From the NCBI GenBank assembly GCA_947488935.1, contig CANLBN010000009.1, forward strand, positions 53,930 through 117,929: a stretch of DNA of 64,000 bases, in the 5' to 3' direction. The stretch is from an uncultured Pseudomonadales bacterium. GTDB taxonomy: Bacteria > Pseudomonadota > Gammaproteobacteria > Pseudomonadales > Cellvibrionaceae. How positions within the stretch are numbered: the stretch's first letter is position 1; every line of letters starts with the position of its first letter. This document shows, piece by piece, positions 39,668 to 49,192 of this stretch. Both the position numbers and the translations under genes were made by a program. The notes beneath the pieces were generated by a model that was not told where the DNA came from, did no database searches, and saw nothing but the letters and a program-made list of their open reading frames with translations.

Positions 39668-40993
39668 ATGTGGGCTATATTAGAGATTGAACCAACAGAT
39701 GATCTACGGGCAATCAAGCGTGCATATTCAAAAAAGTTGAAGCAATGCAAGCCAGATGAAAAACCAGAAGAATTTAAACAGCTTCACAATGCTTACAAGC
39801 AAGCACAAACATACGCCAAATTAAATACCCATAAGCGCAACAGCACTAGTAACAACGAAGAACCCATCGCTACCGACCAAAAAGAAAAGCCTTTACAAGA
39901 ACTGACTAATGAGATTTTTTTAGAAAACACTCAAATAGACGAAAGCCAGGAACTTAAAGAAAAGATACAAATTGACCTTAAAAGCAATGAAGAGATAATT
40001 AGTGACTATCTAGAAGAAGGAGAACCTATTTATGTCGACGAAGCTGACCTTAACAAAAGCTTGCTATCTAATATTGAGGAAATCAATATAGGCGAAGAGA
40101 TGGCAGAAGATGAGCCATCGGATTATGAAAAGTATATAGATGAAACCCTATCTTACTTAAAAGAAAACTCTTTGAGCTACAATAAAGATGAGTGGGAGAA
40201 AATACTAGAAGCCCATTTTTTAAACGAGCACTCTTACAAAACTGACGCTTCTTTATGGATATTCAACCAAATTATTAATATATGTCGCGAAGAAACAAAT
40301 GACTCCGGGCATATATATTTTCACCCACGCATAAACAAAGACTTATTACTTCATTTAAATAGTCATTTCCGGTGGCAAGACAACGTTATTGAGCTAGAAG
40401 AGCGATTAGATCTCGATGGAACAGACTATGTATTAACATTACTTGAAAGCTTCGCCGCAAGCCAGCGACAACAGCCTATAGCAAAGGCTCAAGCCCATAA
40501 AGATATTATTAAGAAAGAGGCAGTTAAAACAAACAAACTATGGGGTTATGGCGGTGAATTACTATTAAAGCGTTTTTTTGCTTTTATAGCCGACATTTCG
40601 TGTATAAGCTTATCATTAGTAGTGATTTTTATAGTGGGCGAACGAACAGCAAACTTAATACCTTTTCCCTCAGAATATAAGGATTTATTGTATCAAGAAC
40701 AAACAATGATGATAATTTCAGCTCTATTTTATTATATTTACTTTACAGGCTTAGAGCGCTCTAGATACCAAGCCAGCCTTGGGAAAATATTCTTTAACCT
40801 TAAGGTTGTCAATAGCACTGAAAACACCGAAGGAATTTCTTTTTCATCATCAAACATAAGGCTTATCGCAACACTTATATCGATATTTTTTATCAAAGTT
40901 ACTATTTGGACCTATCTAATATTTTCACGAGAAATACAGCTACAAGACAGACTCAGCAAAACAAAAGTCATTTTTGACAAGCAGTCTCATTAA
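39668..40993 (+). CDS. J-domain protein fused to an RDD-type membrane domain
   Basis: The 441-residue protein starts with a J-like domain (about 1-48) of the DjlB/DjlC kind, with LEIEPTDDLRAIKRAY helices, but the HPD tripeptide reads K28-P-D30. Residues 55-150 are a long acidic linker; 155-260 form a helical region of unknown fold. From about 295 to 437 comes an RDD-family membrane domain (GGELLLKRFFAFIADIS, then GLERSRYQASLGK and QDRLSKTKVIF) with three or so transmembrane helices. It presumably places HscC action at the inner membrane. It follows hscC by 20 bases. The J-RDD combination is unusual to me. Confidence 0.8.
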   Translation: MWAILEIEPTDDLRAIKRAYSKKLKQCKPDEKPEEFKQLHNAYKQAQTYAKLNTHKRNSTSNNEEPIATDQKEKPLQELTNEIFLENTQIDESQELKEKIQIDLKSNEEIISDYLEEGEPIYVDEADLNKSLLSNIEEINIGEEMAEDEPSDYEKYIDETLSYLKENSLSYNKDEWEKILEAHFLNEHSYKTDASLWIFNQIINICREETNDSGHIYFHPRINKDLLLHLNSHFRWQDNVIELEERLDLDGTDYVLTLLESFAASQRQQPIAKAQAHKDIIKKEAVKTNKLWGYGGELLLKRFFAFIADISCISLSLVVIFIVGERTANLIPFPSEYKDLLYQEQTMMIISALFYYIYFTGLERSRYQASLGKIFFNLKVVNSTENTEGISFSSSNIRLIATLISIFFIKVTIWTYLIFSREIQLQDRLSKTKVIFDKQSH

Positions 40994-41000
40994 AAAGCAC

Positions 41001-41588
41001 TCAGGCAATTTTTTCAAAGTGTCGCATAAAACAAAAAACAAAACAGCCAATTGCAAACTGGATGAGAAAAGTAAAGCCATAAATAAAAACTGAACTACCA
41101 TCAACCAAAGCTTTAGGGCTTATCATCTCAGAAGAAAAACCTCTAATGAAATCTACAGGGATAATCGCATCTCTAGCCATGTGAAAAACCAGCGAAAACC
41201 ATTCCCCAGTTCCTCCTTTAAAAAGGGTCTCGCCTAAGTAAGAATTTGTGTTCTCAAGAAAAACCCCATAACCCATACAAAAAAATACAATACCACTAAC
41301 GAAAAGCCCAATAGAATCAGTAAATTCATTCTTAGCATCTTCAAACAATATTGAGCAGATTGCGAAGAAATAAATAATTATAGAAACCACCCCAAAAACT
41401 ATAGATGATGGAAATGCACTTACTCCGACAAGCAGCTTGTTTAAAAAAAATAAAGGCAAGCCAAAAATTACTACCCCTACTATAGAATTCATTATAGGCT
41501 TTACTTCAGAGAGAAAAATAAGAGCAAAAAGAACAAAAATTATAATTACGACAAGCATAGAACAAACTCTTATTAATGGCATTATCAC
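41001..41588 (-). CDS. Multi-pass membrane protein of unknown function
   Basis: The 195-residue product is hydrophobic, with five or six likely transmembrane helices (about 7-28, 32-52, 58-80, 90-110, 165-188) and a soluble loop around 112-160. I recognise no family. It begins at a GTG (41588) or the ATG two codons later (41582); the ribosome binding site is weak. It converges on the J-RDD gene with only seven bases between the stops, in a block that lies between mraZ and rnpB. Confidence 0.6.
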   Translation of the reverse strand: MIMPLIRVCSMLVVIIIFVLFALIFLSEVKPIMNSIVGVVIFGLPLFFLNKLLVGVSAFPSSIVFGVVSIIIYFFAICSILFEDAKNEFTDSIGLFVSGIVFFCMGYGVFLENTNSYLGETLFKGGTGEWFSLVFHMARDAIIPVDFIRGFSSEMISPKALVDGSSVFIYGFTFLIQFAIGCFVFCFMRHFEKIA

Positions 41589-41591
41589 TTG

Positions 41592-41789
41592 ATGGATAAT
41601 TTCTCATATAAACCTACCTGGATTAAGGCAGATCTAGTAGCTGCTAGTTTACCGGTGCCGCAGCCCGATAAGCAACTAAAAAAGATCGTTAACAAGCGTG
41701 GGCGCGGACCAACTCGATATTTAACTGAACAAGCCCTGAGCTGAAATTTAGCAAGATTGAATCGTGATGGCAAACCTAAAAAAGAGTAA
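41592..41789 (+). pseudogene. Decayed short gene with an in-frame TGA
   Basis: From the ATG at 41592 the frame runs 50 codons (MDNFSYKPTWIK..., then KRGRGPTRYLTEQALS) to a TGA at 41742-41744. It then continues in the same frame as NLARLNRDGKPKKE to a TAA at 41787-41789. The continuation keeps the basic, helical character, so a single changed codon seems to have broken a gene of about 65 residues. I do not recognise the family; it could be the remnant of a mobile-element or phage DNA-binding protein. No ribosome binding site is visible. Confidence 0.4.
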
Positions 41790-42166
41790 GTCCTATATTA
41801 ATAAAAAAGCCTCCTGAACATGTTATTCATAAGACCTCAGCATGTCATTTTTAACTGTTTTCCATTATAGCCACATTTCATCCAGCACTTACGGGCAACT
41901 CAAATAGAAGAGAGTAAAATTATAGCTAACGCAAATATAGATGGAATAATCAGAATTGGAAATGAATTGCCGAATACGGACTAACGACTACTATTCAAGA
42001 AAATCAAAAATGAGCTAGTGTAAATGAATCCGCATAGGATTTAGAAAAAGAGGCGCATTTATTTTTATTGGAACACATCAATTCTTCCAACATCAAATAG
42101 CAAAGCCTGCTACATCTTTGTAGCATCATTTGTAGCACCACATAGATAAATAGCGTGGTGTAGAAG
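41790..42166. other. Non-coding stretch before the rnpB terminator
   Basis: This region of nearly 380 bases is AT-rich and has many stops on both strands. I see no gene in it. TTTGTAGCA occurs twice at about 42117-42136, next to a CACCAC/GTGGTG inverted repeat (about 42137-42161). It may be decayed DNA flanking the accessory block. Confidence 0.4.
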
Positions 42167-42190
42167 AAAGCCCCGTTTTACGGGGGCTTA
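42167..42190 (-). terminator. Terminator of rnpB
   Basis: Immediately downstream of RNase P RNA on its strand, AAGCCCCCG and CGGGGCTT form a GC-rich stem with a TAAAA loop, followed by T-rich sequence (TTTCTTCT). It is the expected end of the rnpB transcript. Confidence 0.85.
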
Positions 42191-42199
42191 AGAATAATT

Positions 42200-42603
<404 letters not shown>

Positions 42604-42792
42604 GGAGGCGAGACTATCACAAATAGGTAGATAACCAAAAGTGTTTGTTCTTACCCACTATAATCATGTCGTATCAAATACTTATAGTGGCACTACCATA
42701 TAGACAATGCGCTTCAACTTGGCCACACTCTCCCCCCGATATACACACTTTATAATTACCCATAACTACAACAATATATCCTCAGAGTTATA

Positions 42793-43551
42793 ATGGTTAC
42801 CGAATTTATCCTCTTATTTTTAATTGCTGTTATCGCTAACGCACTCTCTGCCTTTGCCGGAGGTGGTGCAGGCTTATTGCAACTACCTGTTTTAATTTTT
42901 ATGGGGCTGCCCTTTGGTGTTGCCCTTGCTACTCATAAGATTGCCACGGTTGCCTTAGGTATTGGCTCGACTGCCCGTTACTGGCGCGAGGGTAATATAG
43001 AGCTGCTCTTCTCACTATTTGTATTAGCTGTTGGCTTACCCGGTGTCATTTTAGGTGCCGCTATTATTTTAAGTATCGATGAACAGATAGCCACATTGCT
43101 GTTGGGCATTCTGACCATCAGCCTTGGTATTTATTCCTTTTTTAAAAAGCAGCTAGGGCAACACTACCACCCCCAAAATAAAACTAAAGTAGGTTTCTTT
43201 ATAGGTGGTTGTGCCATTTTTTTTATTGGCTTTCTTAATGGTTCTCTAACCTCTGGGACGGGCTTATTTTTAACTATCTGGTTAATTCATTGGTTTGGTT
43301 TTGATTACAAACGTGCCGTTGCTACAACGATGATACTGGTAGGCTTTGCATGGAATGCAACAGGGGCAATTACGTTGTCGGCATTGGGCGACGTAAAGTG
43401 GGCATGGTTGATACCGCTTATAGCAGGTTCCTTAATAGGAGGTTATTTAGGCGCTAACCTTGCTATTAAAAGCAGCAACAAGTGGATTAAAATTATTTTC
43501 GAGATAATGACAATATCTGTTGGTGCAAGCCTGATCATCAAGGCACTTTGA
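42793..43551 (+). CDS. TauE/SafE family permease
   Basis: The 252-residue polytopic membrane protein is a TauE/SafE (DUF81) member, with about eight hydrophobic helices arranged as two repeats. The first repeat opens AFAGGGAGLLQLPVLIFMG and the second GFLNGSLTSGTGLFLTIW, the glycine-rich motifs that mark the family. Members export sulfite, sulfoacetate or other small organic anions, but substrate cannot be read from the sequence. It stands alone, convergent with rarD (eight bases between stops) and divergent from rnpB. Confidence 0.88.
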   Translation: MVTEFILLFLIAVIANALSAFAGGGAGLLQLPVLIFMGLPFGVALATHKIATVALGIGSTARYWREGNIELLFSLFVLAVGLPGVILGAAIILSIDEQIATLLLGILTISLGIYSFFKKQLGQHYHPQNKTKVGFFIGGCAIFFIGFLNGSLTSGTGLFLTIWLIHWFGFDYKRAVATTMILVGFAWNATGAITLSALGDVKWAWLIPLIAGSLIGGYLGANLAIKSSNKWIKIIFEIMTISVGASLIIKAL

Positions 43552-43559
43552 TTGTTTGT

Positions 43560-44468
43560 TTAAAGGCTAGGTTGAACTAATTTTTTAGCCCGCTGTTTTG
43601 ATCGCTTGTCCTTTAACATATCAAAGGTTAACAAAAATAGTGCAGACCAAATAAATAAAAAGGTGATTAACTTACTTAAAGAAAAAGGCTCATCATATAA
43701 AAACAACGCTAATAAAAATAATATACTGGGGGCTATATATTGCAAAAAACCCACTGTCGAGTAATTAAGTCTTTTTGTAGCTCCCGTAAACAATAATAAA
43801 GGGATAATAGTCACTGGGCCGGCAATCGTTAATAGCAACCACTCATTAAGAGACCAATTCACTGGGCCCGTACTATCGATAGCTAGAACACTCAAAAACA
43901 ATAGTGCTACTGGCAACAAAATAGCCGTCTCAATAAATAAGCTGGGCACCGAGCCCACATTGATTTTTTTATGCACAAAACCATATAAACCAAAACTGGC
44001 GGCCAAAGTCAGTGCGATCCAAGGGACTTTACCAAAGGTAACTAACTGAATAACCACGCCAATGGTGGCCAGTAACACTGCTAACCACTGTAAAGAACGT
44101 AGCTTTTCTTTTAATAAAACAAAGCCCAATAGGATGTTAAACAATGGGTTAATATAGTAACCCAAACTTGCCTCGATAATATTATTTGAATTTACCGACC
44201 ATATATACACACCCCAATTAAGGACAATTAATAAGGTGGATAAAACCAAGTACATTATTTGTTGGGGCTCACGCACTATTTTTGCAACATCGCCCCAACG
44301 TTTTAAAATAAATAATAATAAAAATAAACACACTGCAGCCCATATTATTCGATTAGATAATATCTCTAGAGCTGTGATATGGCTGATTAATTTAAAATAA
44401 AGCGGAAATAAGCCCCATATAACAAAAGCAGATATCGCGAGTACACTACCGTGTTGCGAACGCGTCAT
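43560..44468 (-). CDS. rarD: EamA/DMT family transporter RarD
   Basis: This 302-residue protein has ten predicted transmembrane helices and the RarD signature at its N-terminus (AFVIWGLFPLYFKLI, then EILSNRIIWA) and LGYYINPLFNILLGFVLLKE in the middle. RarD was named for chloramphenicol sensitivity in E. coli and Pseudomonas, but the natural substrate is unknown. It converges on the TauE-type gene and lies downstream of the LacI regulator with 60 bases between. Confidence 0.92.
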   Translation of the reverse strand: MTRSQHGSVLAISAFVIWGLFPLYFKLISHITALEILSNRIIWAAVCLFLLLFILKRWGDVAKIVREPQQIMYLVLSTLLIVLNWGVYIWSVNSNNIIEASLGYYINPLFNILLGFVLLKEKLRSLQWLAVLLATIGVVIQLVTFGKVPWIALTLAASFGLYGFVHKKINVGSVPSLFIETAILLPVALLFLSVLAIDSTGPVNWSLNEWLLLTIAGPVTIIPLLLFTGATKRLNYSTVGFLQYIAPSILFLLALFLYDEPFSLSKLITFLFIWSALFLLTFDMLKDKRSKQRAKKLVQPSL

Positions 44469-44528
44469 TAATATTCCTAGATAAAGTAAAAAGAGGCCAA
44501 TTAAAAGCAGAAAGCCTACACGGCTAAG

Positions 44529-45545
44529 TTATATTTTTCGTACAGTTTCACGCTCGATAATTGTAGCATCTAGCGCTAGTGTTTTGATGGGTTCATTTTT
44601 ATCGAGGTAATGCACCATTGCCTGTGCTGTTTTTTTACCCATAACAATCGTCGGCAAGCCAATAGTTGTTAAGGCAGGGTGACAGTGCATAGCCCAATCA
44701 AGGTCATCAAAACCCATGATAGAAACATCACCAGGGACGTTAATATTATGTCGGCCAAATTCGAATATCATTCCAAGTGCAAGCACATCGGATAAACATA
44801 AACACGCTGATGATTGATTTTCGGTGTGCATAAATGCTTTTGCAGTATCGACACCTCCGCTAACATCAAGAGCCCCTTCGAGAAAGCTAACAGTCATTGA
44901 TAACGCTTTAGTAGCACGTTTAACACCCTCTAACCTCAATGCAGTCCTATCGTTATTTTTAACATCGCCATGTACAACGCAAATACTTTGGTGACCTTGT
45001 GTATAAAGGTAGTTAACGGCTCTCTCGGCGAGGACTGTATTGTCATAGCCGATGGCAGGGATATCACTATTATTCTCGCAAATACTCGTACATATAAAGG
45101 GAATATTTTGCTCTTGCATCATCGATATCAATGTGGGCTCATGCATCGCACCAGATAAGATCAAACCCTCTGTGCCTATATCGAGCAGTTCTTTTGCACG
45201 TTTAGCCTCAGTTTTGAGGTCCCCTTCACTCGTTGCCACCACAAGCGCATAGCCTAACTCCGCCAAGTGCTGCTCCACTGCGTTTAGAAAGCGCGAAAAA
45301 ATAGAGTATGAGAGCGTAGGCACAACGGCACCGATTGTACGAGTTCTGTTAGTTGCTAGCGCACGAGCGGCCGAGTTCATCACATAGCCATGCTCCTGCA
45401 GAGCAGACAATACGCGCGCACGCGTTTTATCACTAACATTTTCCGACTTATTTAAAACACGTGAAATAGTAGCAACTGACAACCCTGTTGCCTTAGCAAG
45501 GCTTCTAACGCTGGGCTTTTTTTTAGGTTTGTTTAGCAAACTCAT
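44529..45545 (-). CDS. LacI family transcriptional regulator
   Basis: The 338-residue protein has an N-terminal LacI helix-turn-helix (about 13-60; SVRSLAKATGLSVATISRVL, with hinge helix NSAARALATNRTRTIG) and a periplasmic-binding-protein-like effector domain (65-335) with GFDDLDWA near the C-terminus. The YTLxxxxR-type hinge that reads the central CG of the operator is present in variant form. It is divergent from the DUF1989-GcvT gene, whose promoter carries a 14-base palindromic operator (45696-45709). It is therefore the likely repressor of the 45750-51809 operon. The effector is unknown, presumably the transported amine or a metabolite. Confidence 0.93.
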   Translation of the reverse strand: MSLLNKPKKKPSVRSLAKATGLSVATISRVLNKSENVSDKTRARVLSALQEHGYVMNSAARALATNRTRTIGAVVPTLSYSIFSRFLNAVEQHLAELGYALVVATSEGDLKTEAKRAKELLDIGTEGLILSGAMHEPTLISMMQEQNIPFICTSICENNSDIPAIGYDNTVLAERAVNYLYTQGHQSICVVHGDVKNNDRTALRLEGVKRATKALSMTVSFLEGALDVSGGVDTAKAFMHTENQSSACLCLSDVLALGMIFEFGRHNINVPGDVSIMGFDDLDWAMHCHPALTTIGLPTIVMGKKTAQAMVHYLDKNEPIKTLALDATIIERETVRKI

Positions 45546-45658
45546 AGAGGCAGACTAGCGATTTTATTGTCAATTACAAGCCATTTTATCAATTTTTGAC
45601 ATTGAAATAGATAACAATCAGGGAACTGATATTACTCAAACCAATCGTCGGATAGTCG

Positions 45659-45687
45659 TTGACAAATACTACATAATTAAATATATT
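45659..45687 (+). promoter_or_regulatory. Sigma-70 promoter of the DUF1989-GcvT operon
   Basis: TTGACA at 45659-45664 and TATATT at 45682-45687 are separated by exactly 17 bases. Transcription would start near 45694, right at the edge of the LacI-type operator. It is the best sigma-70 promoter I saw in the window. Confidence 0.85.
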
Positions 45688-45695
45688 TTGCTAAT

Positions 45696-45709
45696 TGTAA
45701 CCGGTTACA
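45696..45709. promoter_or_regulatory. LacI-family operator
   Basis: TGTAACCGGTTACA is a perfect 14-base palindrome with the central CCGG-containing core typical of LacI/GalR operators. It covers roughly +3 to +16 relative to the predicted start, where a bound repressor would block transcription. The divergent LacI-family gene begins about 150 bases away. Confidence 0.85.
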
Positions 45710-45749
45710 TTTTAATTTTACCCAAAGACTTACTTTAAGAGTATTGATA

Positions 45750-48092
45750 GTGGACATTATCTACGCCCCCAAACAAGGCGGTATGCTTGCAGGTTCAGCC
45801 AGTTATCCTTGGGCGCTAAAAAACCAAGGGGCCGCCAGAAAAGAAATCCACTATGGTGAAGCACATCAGTTACTCTTATGTAACGATGACTTGATTACAT
45901 TAACCAATATTGATGGTGGCCTAGGGTGTATTTTATTTATTGCTCCAAATCAAGCAGCAACCAGCGAAGTCGACTGTTTTGAAAGCCTATCCTTAGAGAC
46001 ATTAGCTACTGTAGCAATCAACCCTGATGCACTAAATAGCCACAGGTTTGGGCAGTTTTGTACAGACAATACTATTGACCTTTCATCAGTACTTGGCAGA
46101 CAGCTCTTTGATGAACACACGTTACCCAATGAGAAGTTTATTATCCGCTGCCAGAGCAAGCTTGCGTTATGGATACTTCTCCCAAGGCCTAATGACAGTA
46201 TTGAAGCAGGTGGTGGTGGCTCACTACTCATAGAACATGCCAGCAGAACCGAATCGCAGCAAAGACTACCCGAGCCAATCGGTGATGTACGCTCAGAATT
46301 CAGGCTCTCCCCCGGTACAGCAAAAGCTTATGAAGTTAAAAAGGGAGAGTTTATTCAGATCATAGATGTTGAAGGCCAGCAGTGCTCTGACTTTATGGCT
46401 ATGCGCAACGATGCGCTAACATCTGGTATAGAACGCTATATTGACTCAACCGTTACCCGAACCATGGTAGGTGGCGCCTACCCAGGCCCTGGGCTTTTCG
46501 ACAAGTTTTATGATCAAGATATTCAACCCCTTTTGGCGGTTGTGCAAGATACTGTTGGCCGCCACGATACCTTTGCGCTTGCTTGTACCGCGAGAGGCTA
46601 TGAAGAGCGCGGATTTCCTGGGCACCTCAATTGCTCCGATAACATCTCTGATGCCTATGAGCCCTATGGTATTAGCCGTAGACAAGCGTGGCCTGCGATC
46701 AACTTCTTCTTTAATTCCAGTATTGAGAGCCATGATAACCATTTAGTTTCTGAAGAAGCCTGGTCTCGCCCTGGCGATTATGTTGTTATGCAGGCTCTAA
46801 CAGACCTTATCTGTGTCAGCACTGCCTGCCCCGATGACGTAGACCCCATCAATGGCTGGAACCCCACAGAAATACACGTTCGTATTTATAATGAAGATAG
46901 CGCAATACCAAGAGCAATTGCACATCGCCCATTTGTAGAGAGTGAAGCTAACATGACCATGGAAAGTGCTTTTCATCCACGCACTAGTCAATTAACCCAG
47001 TCTTTTAGTGTTGCAAGAGATGTATGGTTACCCACTAGTTATGAATCAACCCGAGCTATTGAAGAGTATTGGACTTGTAGCCAATCAGTAACGATTCAAG
47101 ACATGTCGTCCCTGCGTAAGTATGACATTATGGGGCCAGATGCAGAGGTGCTCTTGCAGCTATGCATGACAAGAGACATTAGTAAACTCTCGATTAACCG
47201 CGGGACTTATACGCTAATGTGTAGTGATACCGGCTCTGTTATTGACGATGGGACGTTATTTAGGCTGGCGCCGGATATATTTCGCTGGTGCTGTGGGTCA
47301 GAAGAAAGCTCATGTCAGCTAAAAGAAGTCGCACAACAACATAATTTAAAGGTGTGGGTAAAGTCTCTTTGGTCAGCTATGCCAAATATTGCTATCCAAG
47401 GCCCCAAGAGCAGAGAACTGCTCTCCAAGCTGATTTTTACACAACCAACACAGCCCGCAATCGAAAACATTAAATGGTTTGGCTTTACTATTGCACGCCT
47501 ACATGATCAAAATGGCCCTGCATTTATGCTAACTCGCAGTGGTTTTACGGGCGAACTTGGCTATGAAATTTTTTGTGATGCCTCTGCCGCCATTAAGATT
47601 TGGGACGCTGTTATAGAGGCTGGTGAAGAATTTGGCATACTACCCATGGGTAGCGAAGCACTTGAAATGAAACGTATAGAAGCTGGCTTAATGATTTCGG
47701 GGGCTGAATTTACCTCAGAGGTAGATGCATTTGAAGCTGGCCTTGGTTTTGCTATCGATTTGAAGAAGGAACATTTTATTGGTCGCGACGCGCTTGAACG
47801 CAATTCCGTTGCACCCAGAAAAAGCCTAGCAGGCTTTGTTATAAAAGGGACAGAAATCCCCCAACATGGTGCGCCTATTTTTGTAGGTCGCCGCCAAGTA
47901 GGTGTAATCACTAGTGCTACTCGCTCTCCTGAATTAAATCAGGTTATTGCCCTAGGAAGAATAGCCATTGAACATAGCGCACTCGATACAAATGTTGAAA
48001 TTGGTTGTTTAGATGGGCATATTAAGCGTTTAAGCGCAGTAGTTTGCTCCTTCCCCTTTATCGACCCTAAAAGGGAGCGGGCACGAGCATAA
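45750..48092 (+). CDS. DUF1989 - aminomethyltransferase (GcvT) fusion protein
   Basis: This protein of about 780 residues joins two enzyme-like modules. An N-terminal region (1-165) and a DUF1989 domain (about 175-385) come first; the latter has cysteines in QQCSDFM, GHLNCSDN and STACPDD (about C214, C297 and C362 counted from a TTG two codons upstream). DUF1989 proteins were formerly called urea carboxylase-associated and include carboxyguanidine deiminase subunits. Residues 405-780 are a GcvT-like folate-binding aminomethyltransferase with IMGPDAE, TGELGYEIF and EALEMKRIEAGL. The start is GTG at 45750 (AAGAG nine bases before) or TTG at 45744. It leads an operon with a betaine-type ABC transporter under a LacI operator. 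I infer demethylation or deimination of an imported amine; the substrate is not known. Confidence 0.85.
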   Translation: MDIIYAPKQGGMLAGSASYPWALKNQGAARKEIHYGEAHQLLLCNDDLITLTNIDGGLGCILFIAPNQAATSEVDCFESLSLETLATVAINPDALNSHRFGQFCTDNTIDLSSVLGRQLFDEHTLPNEKFIIRCQSKLALWILLPRPNDSIEAGGGGSLLIEHASRTESQQRLPEPIGDVRSEFRLSPGTAKAYEVKKGEFIQIIDVEGQQCSDFMAMRNDALTSGIERYIDSTVTRTMVGGAYPGPGLFDKFYDQDIQPLLAVVQDTVGRHDTFALACTARGYEERGFPGHLNCSDNISDAYEPYGISRRQAWPAINFFFNSSIESHDNHLVSEEAWSRPGDYVVMQALTDLICVSTACPDDVDPINGWNPTEIHVRIYNEDSAIPRAIAHRPFVESEANMTMESAFHPRTSQLTQSFSVARDVWLPTSYESTRAIEEYWTCSQSVTIQDMSSLRKYDIMGPDAEVLLQLCMTRDISKLSINRGTYTLMCSDTGSVIDDGTLFRLAPDIFRWCCGSEESSCQLKEVAQQHNLKVWVKSLWSAMPNIAIQGPKSRELLSKLIFTQPTQPAIENIKWFGFTIARLHDQNGPAFMLTRSGFTGELGYEIFCDASAAIKIWDAVIEAGEEFGILPMGSEALEMKRIEAGLMISGAEFTSEVDAFEAGLGFAIDLKKEHFIGRDALERNSVAPRKSLAGFVIKGTEIPQHGAPIFVGRRQVGVITSATRSPELNQVIALGRIAIEHSALDTNVEIGCLDGHIKRLSAVVCSFPFIDPKRERARA

Positions 48093-48130
48093 AAATCATA
48101 ATTAACAGATCAATAATTAGGAGAGGACAA

Positions 48131-49099
48131 ATGAAAAAAGTACTACTAAGTACAGCACTCACATTAACCCTTGGAATGACCTCTGCCACCAGTTTTGCGG
48201 CCGACAAAGTAATGGTTGGTGAGCCTAGTTGGCCCGGTGCAAAGATAGTCGCTAATTTGGTCAAAGTGATCATCCAAGAAAAGCTAGGTGGAGAGGCAGA
48301 GTTAGTTCCTGGGACTAATCCTGTTATTTTTGCTGCAATGGACGGCGGTCGTGGTGATATCGATGTTCATCCCGATGTTTGGTTACCCAACCAAAAAAGC
48401 CTAACCGATGAATATGTCAATGGTAAAAACACGGTTGGTTTATCCGGTGGTGCCTATCAAGGCCGTACTGGTTTATGTGTACCAACCTACATGGCCACCA
48501 AACATAATATAAAATCAATTTACGACATTGCTACACCCGAGGCACAAAAGTTATTTGACTCTGACGGTGATGGCAAAGGCGAAATTTGGGTAGGTGCATC
48601 AGGTTGGGCATCAACTAATGTCAATAAAGTAAAAGCACGTGATTACGGTATCGAAACCTTTTTAGAAGTCGGTACAGAAGACGAAACTGTTTTTTACTCT
48701 AAACTCAAAAACCTTATATCAAAAGAAAAAGGCGCTGTCTTTTATTGCTACCAGCCACATTATGTACATGCACTTTACGATGTCACCATGCTGGAAGAGC
48801 CTAAAAATGACCCCGCTAAATATACTATGATTCAGCCAAGCGCTGACGTTGACTGGTTTACTAAATCAAAAATTACTACAGGTGACCCAGTAAAAACCGT
48901 TCGCATTGCCTATTCTAAGTCACTCGAAAAACGTGCACCCGATGCCGCTAAACTGTTAGCAAATATTGACCTTAGCTCCGATGTTGTGTCTAACTGGACA
49001 TACCAAGTTGTGATCAAGGGCAAAAACGCTGAAGATGTTGTTCGCGACTGGATAAATAAAAATGGGGCTACCGTCGATAAGTGGCTCGGTATTCAATAA
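48131..49099 (+). CDS. Glycine betaine/choline-type ABC transporter substrate-binding protein
   Basis: The 322-residue protein has a Sec signal peptide ending in SFAAD (about residue 24) and an OpuAC/ProX domain beginning VMVGEPSWPGAKIVANLV. The DIDVHPDVWLPNQ and VGASGWAST segments supply aromatic residues of the type that cage quaternary amines. GAGAGG-type ribosome binding site lies before the ATG. It is followed by ATPase and permease genes and preceded by the DUF1989-GcvT enzyme, so it probably feeds that enzyme. Ligand could be betaine, choline, carnitine or a related compound. Confidence 0.9.
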   Translation: MKKVLLSTALTLTLGMTSATSFAADKVMVGEPSWPGAKIVANLVKVIIQEKLGGEAELVPGTNPVIFAAMDGGRGDIDVHPDVWLPNQKSLTDEYVNGKNTVGLSGGAYQGRTGLCVPTYMATKHNIKSIYDIATPEAQKLFDSDGDGKGEIWVGASGWASTNVNKVKARDYGIETFLEVGTEDETVFYSKLKNLISKEKGAVFYCYQPHYVHALYDVTMLEEPKNDPAKYTMIQPSADVDWFTKSKITTGDPVKTVRIAYSKSLEKRAPDAAKLLANIDLSSDVVSNWTYQVVIKGKNAEDVVRDWINKNGATVDKWLGIQ

Positions 49100-49192
49100 G
49101 CATCTCTTTATGGGCATTTTCACCATCGTGTTAATGCCCTTTTTCGTTTTATAAGTACAAAAATAATCGTTGCGTTTATCTAGGAGAATATT

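Noticed and set aside
41585..41773. 62-codon minus-strand frame next to the unknown membrane protein
   Set aside because: It lies opposite the decayed plus-strand frame, has no ribosome binding site and an implausible composition.
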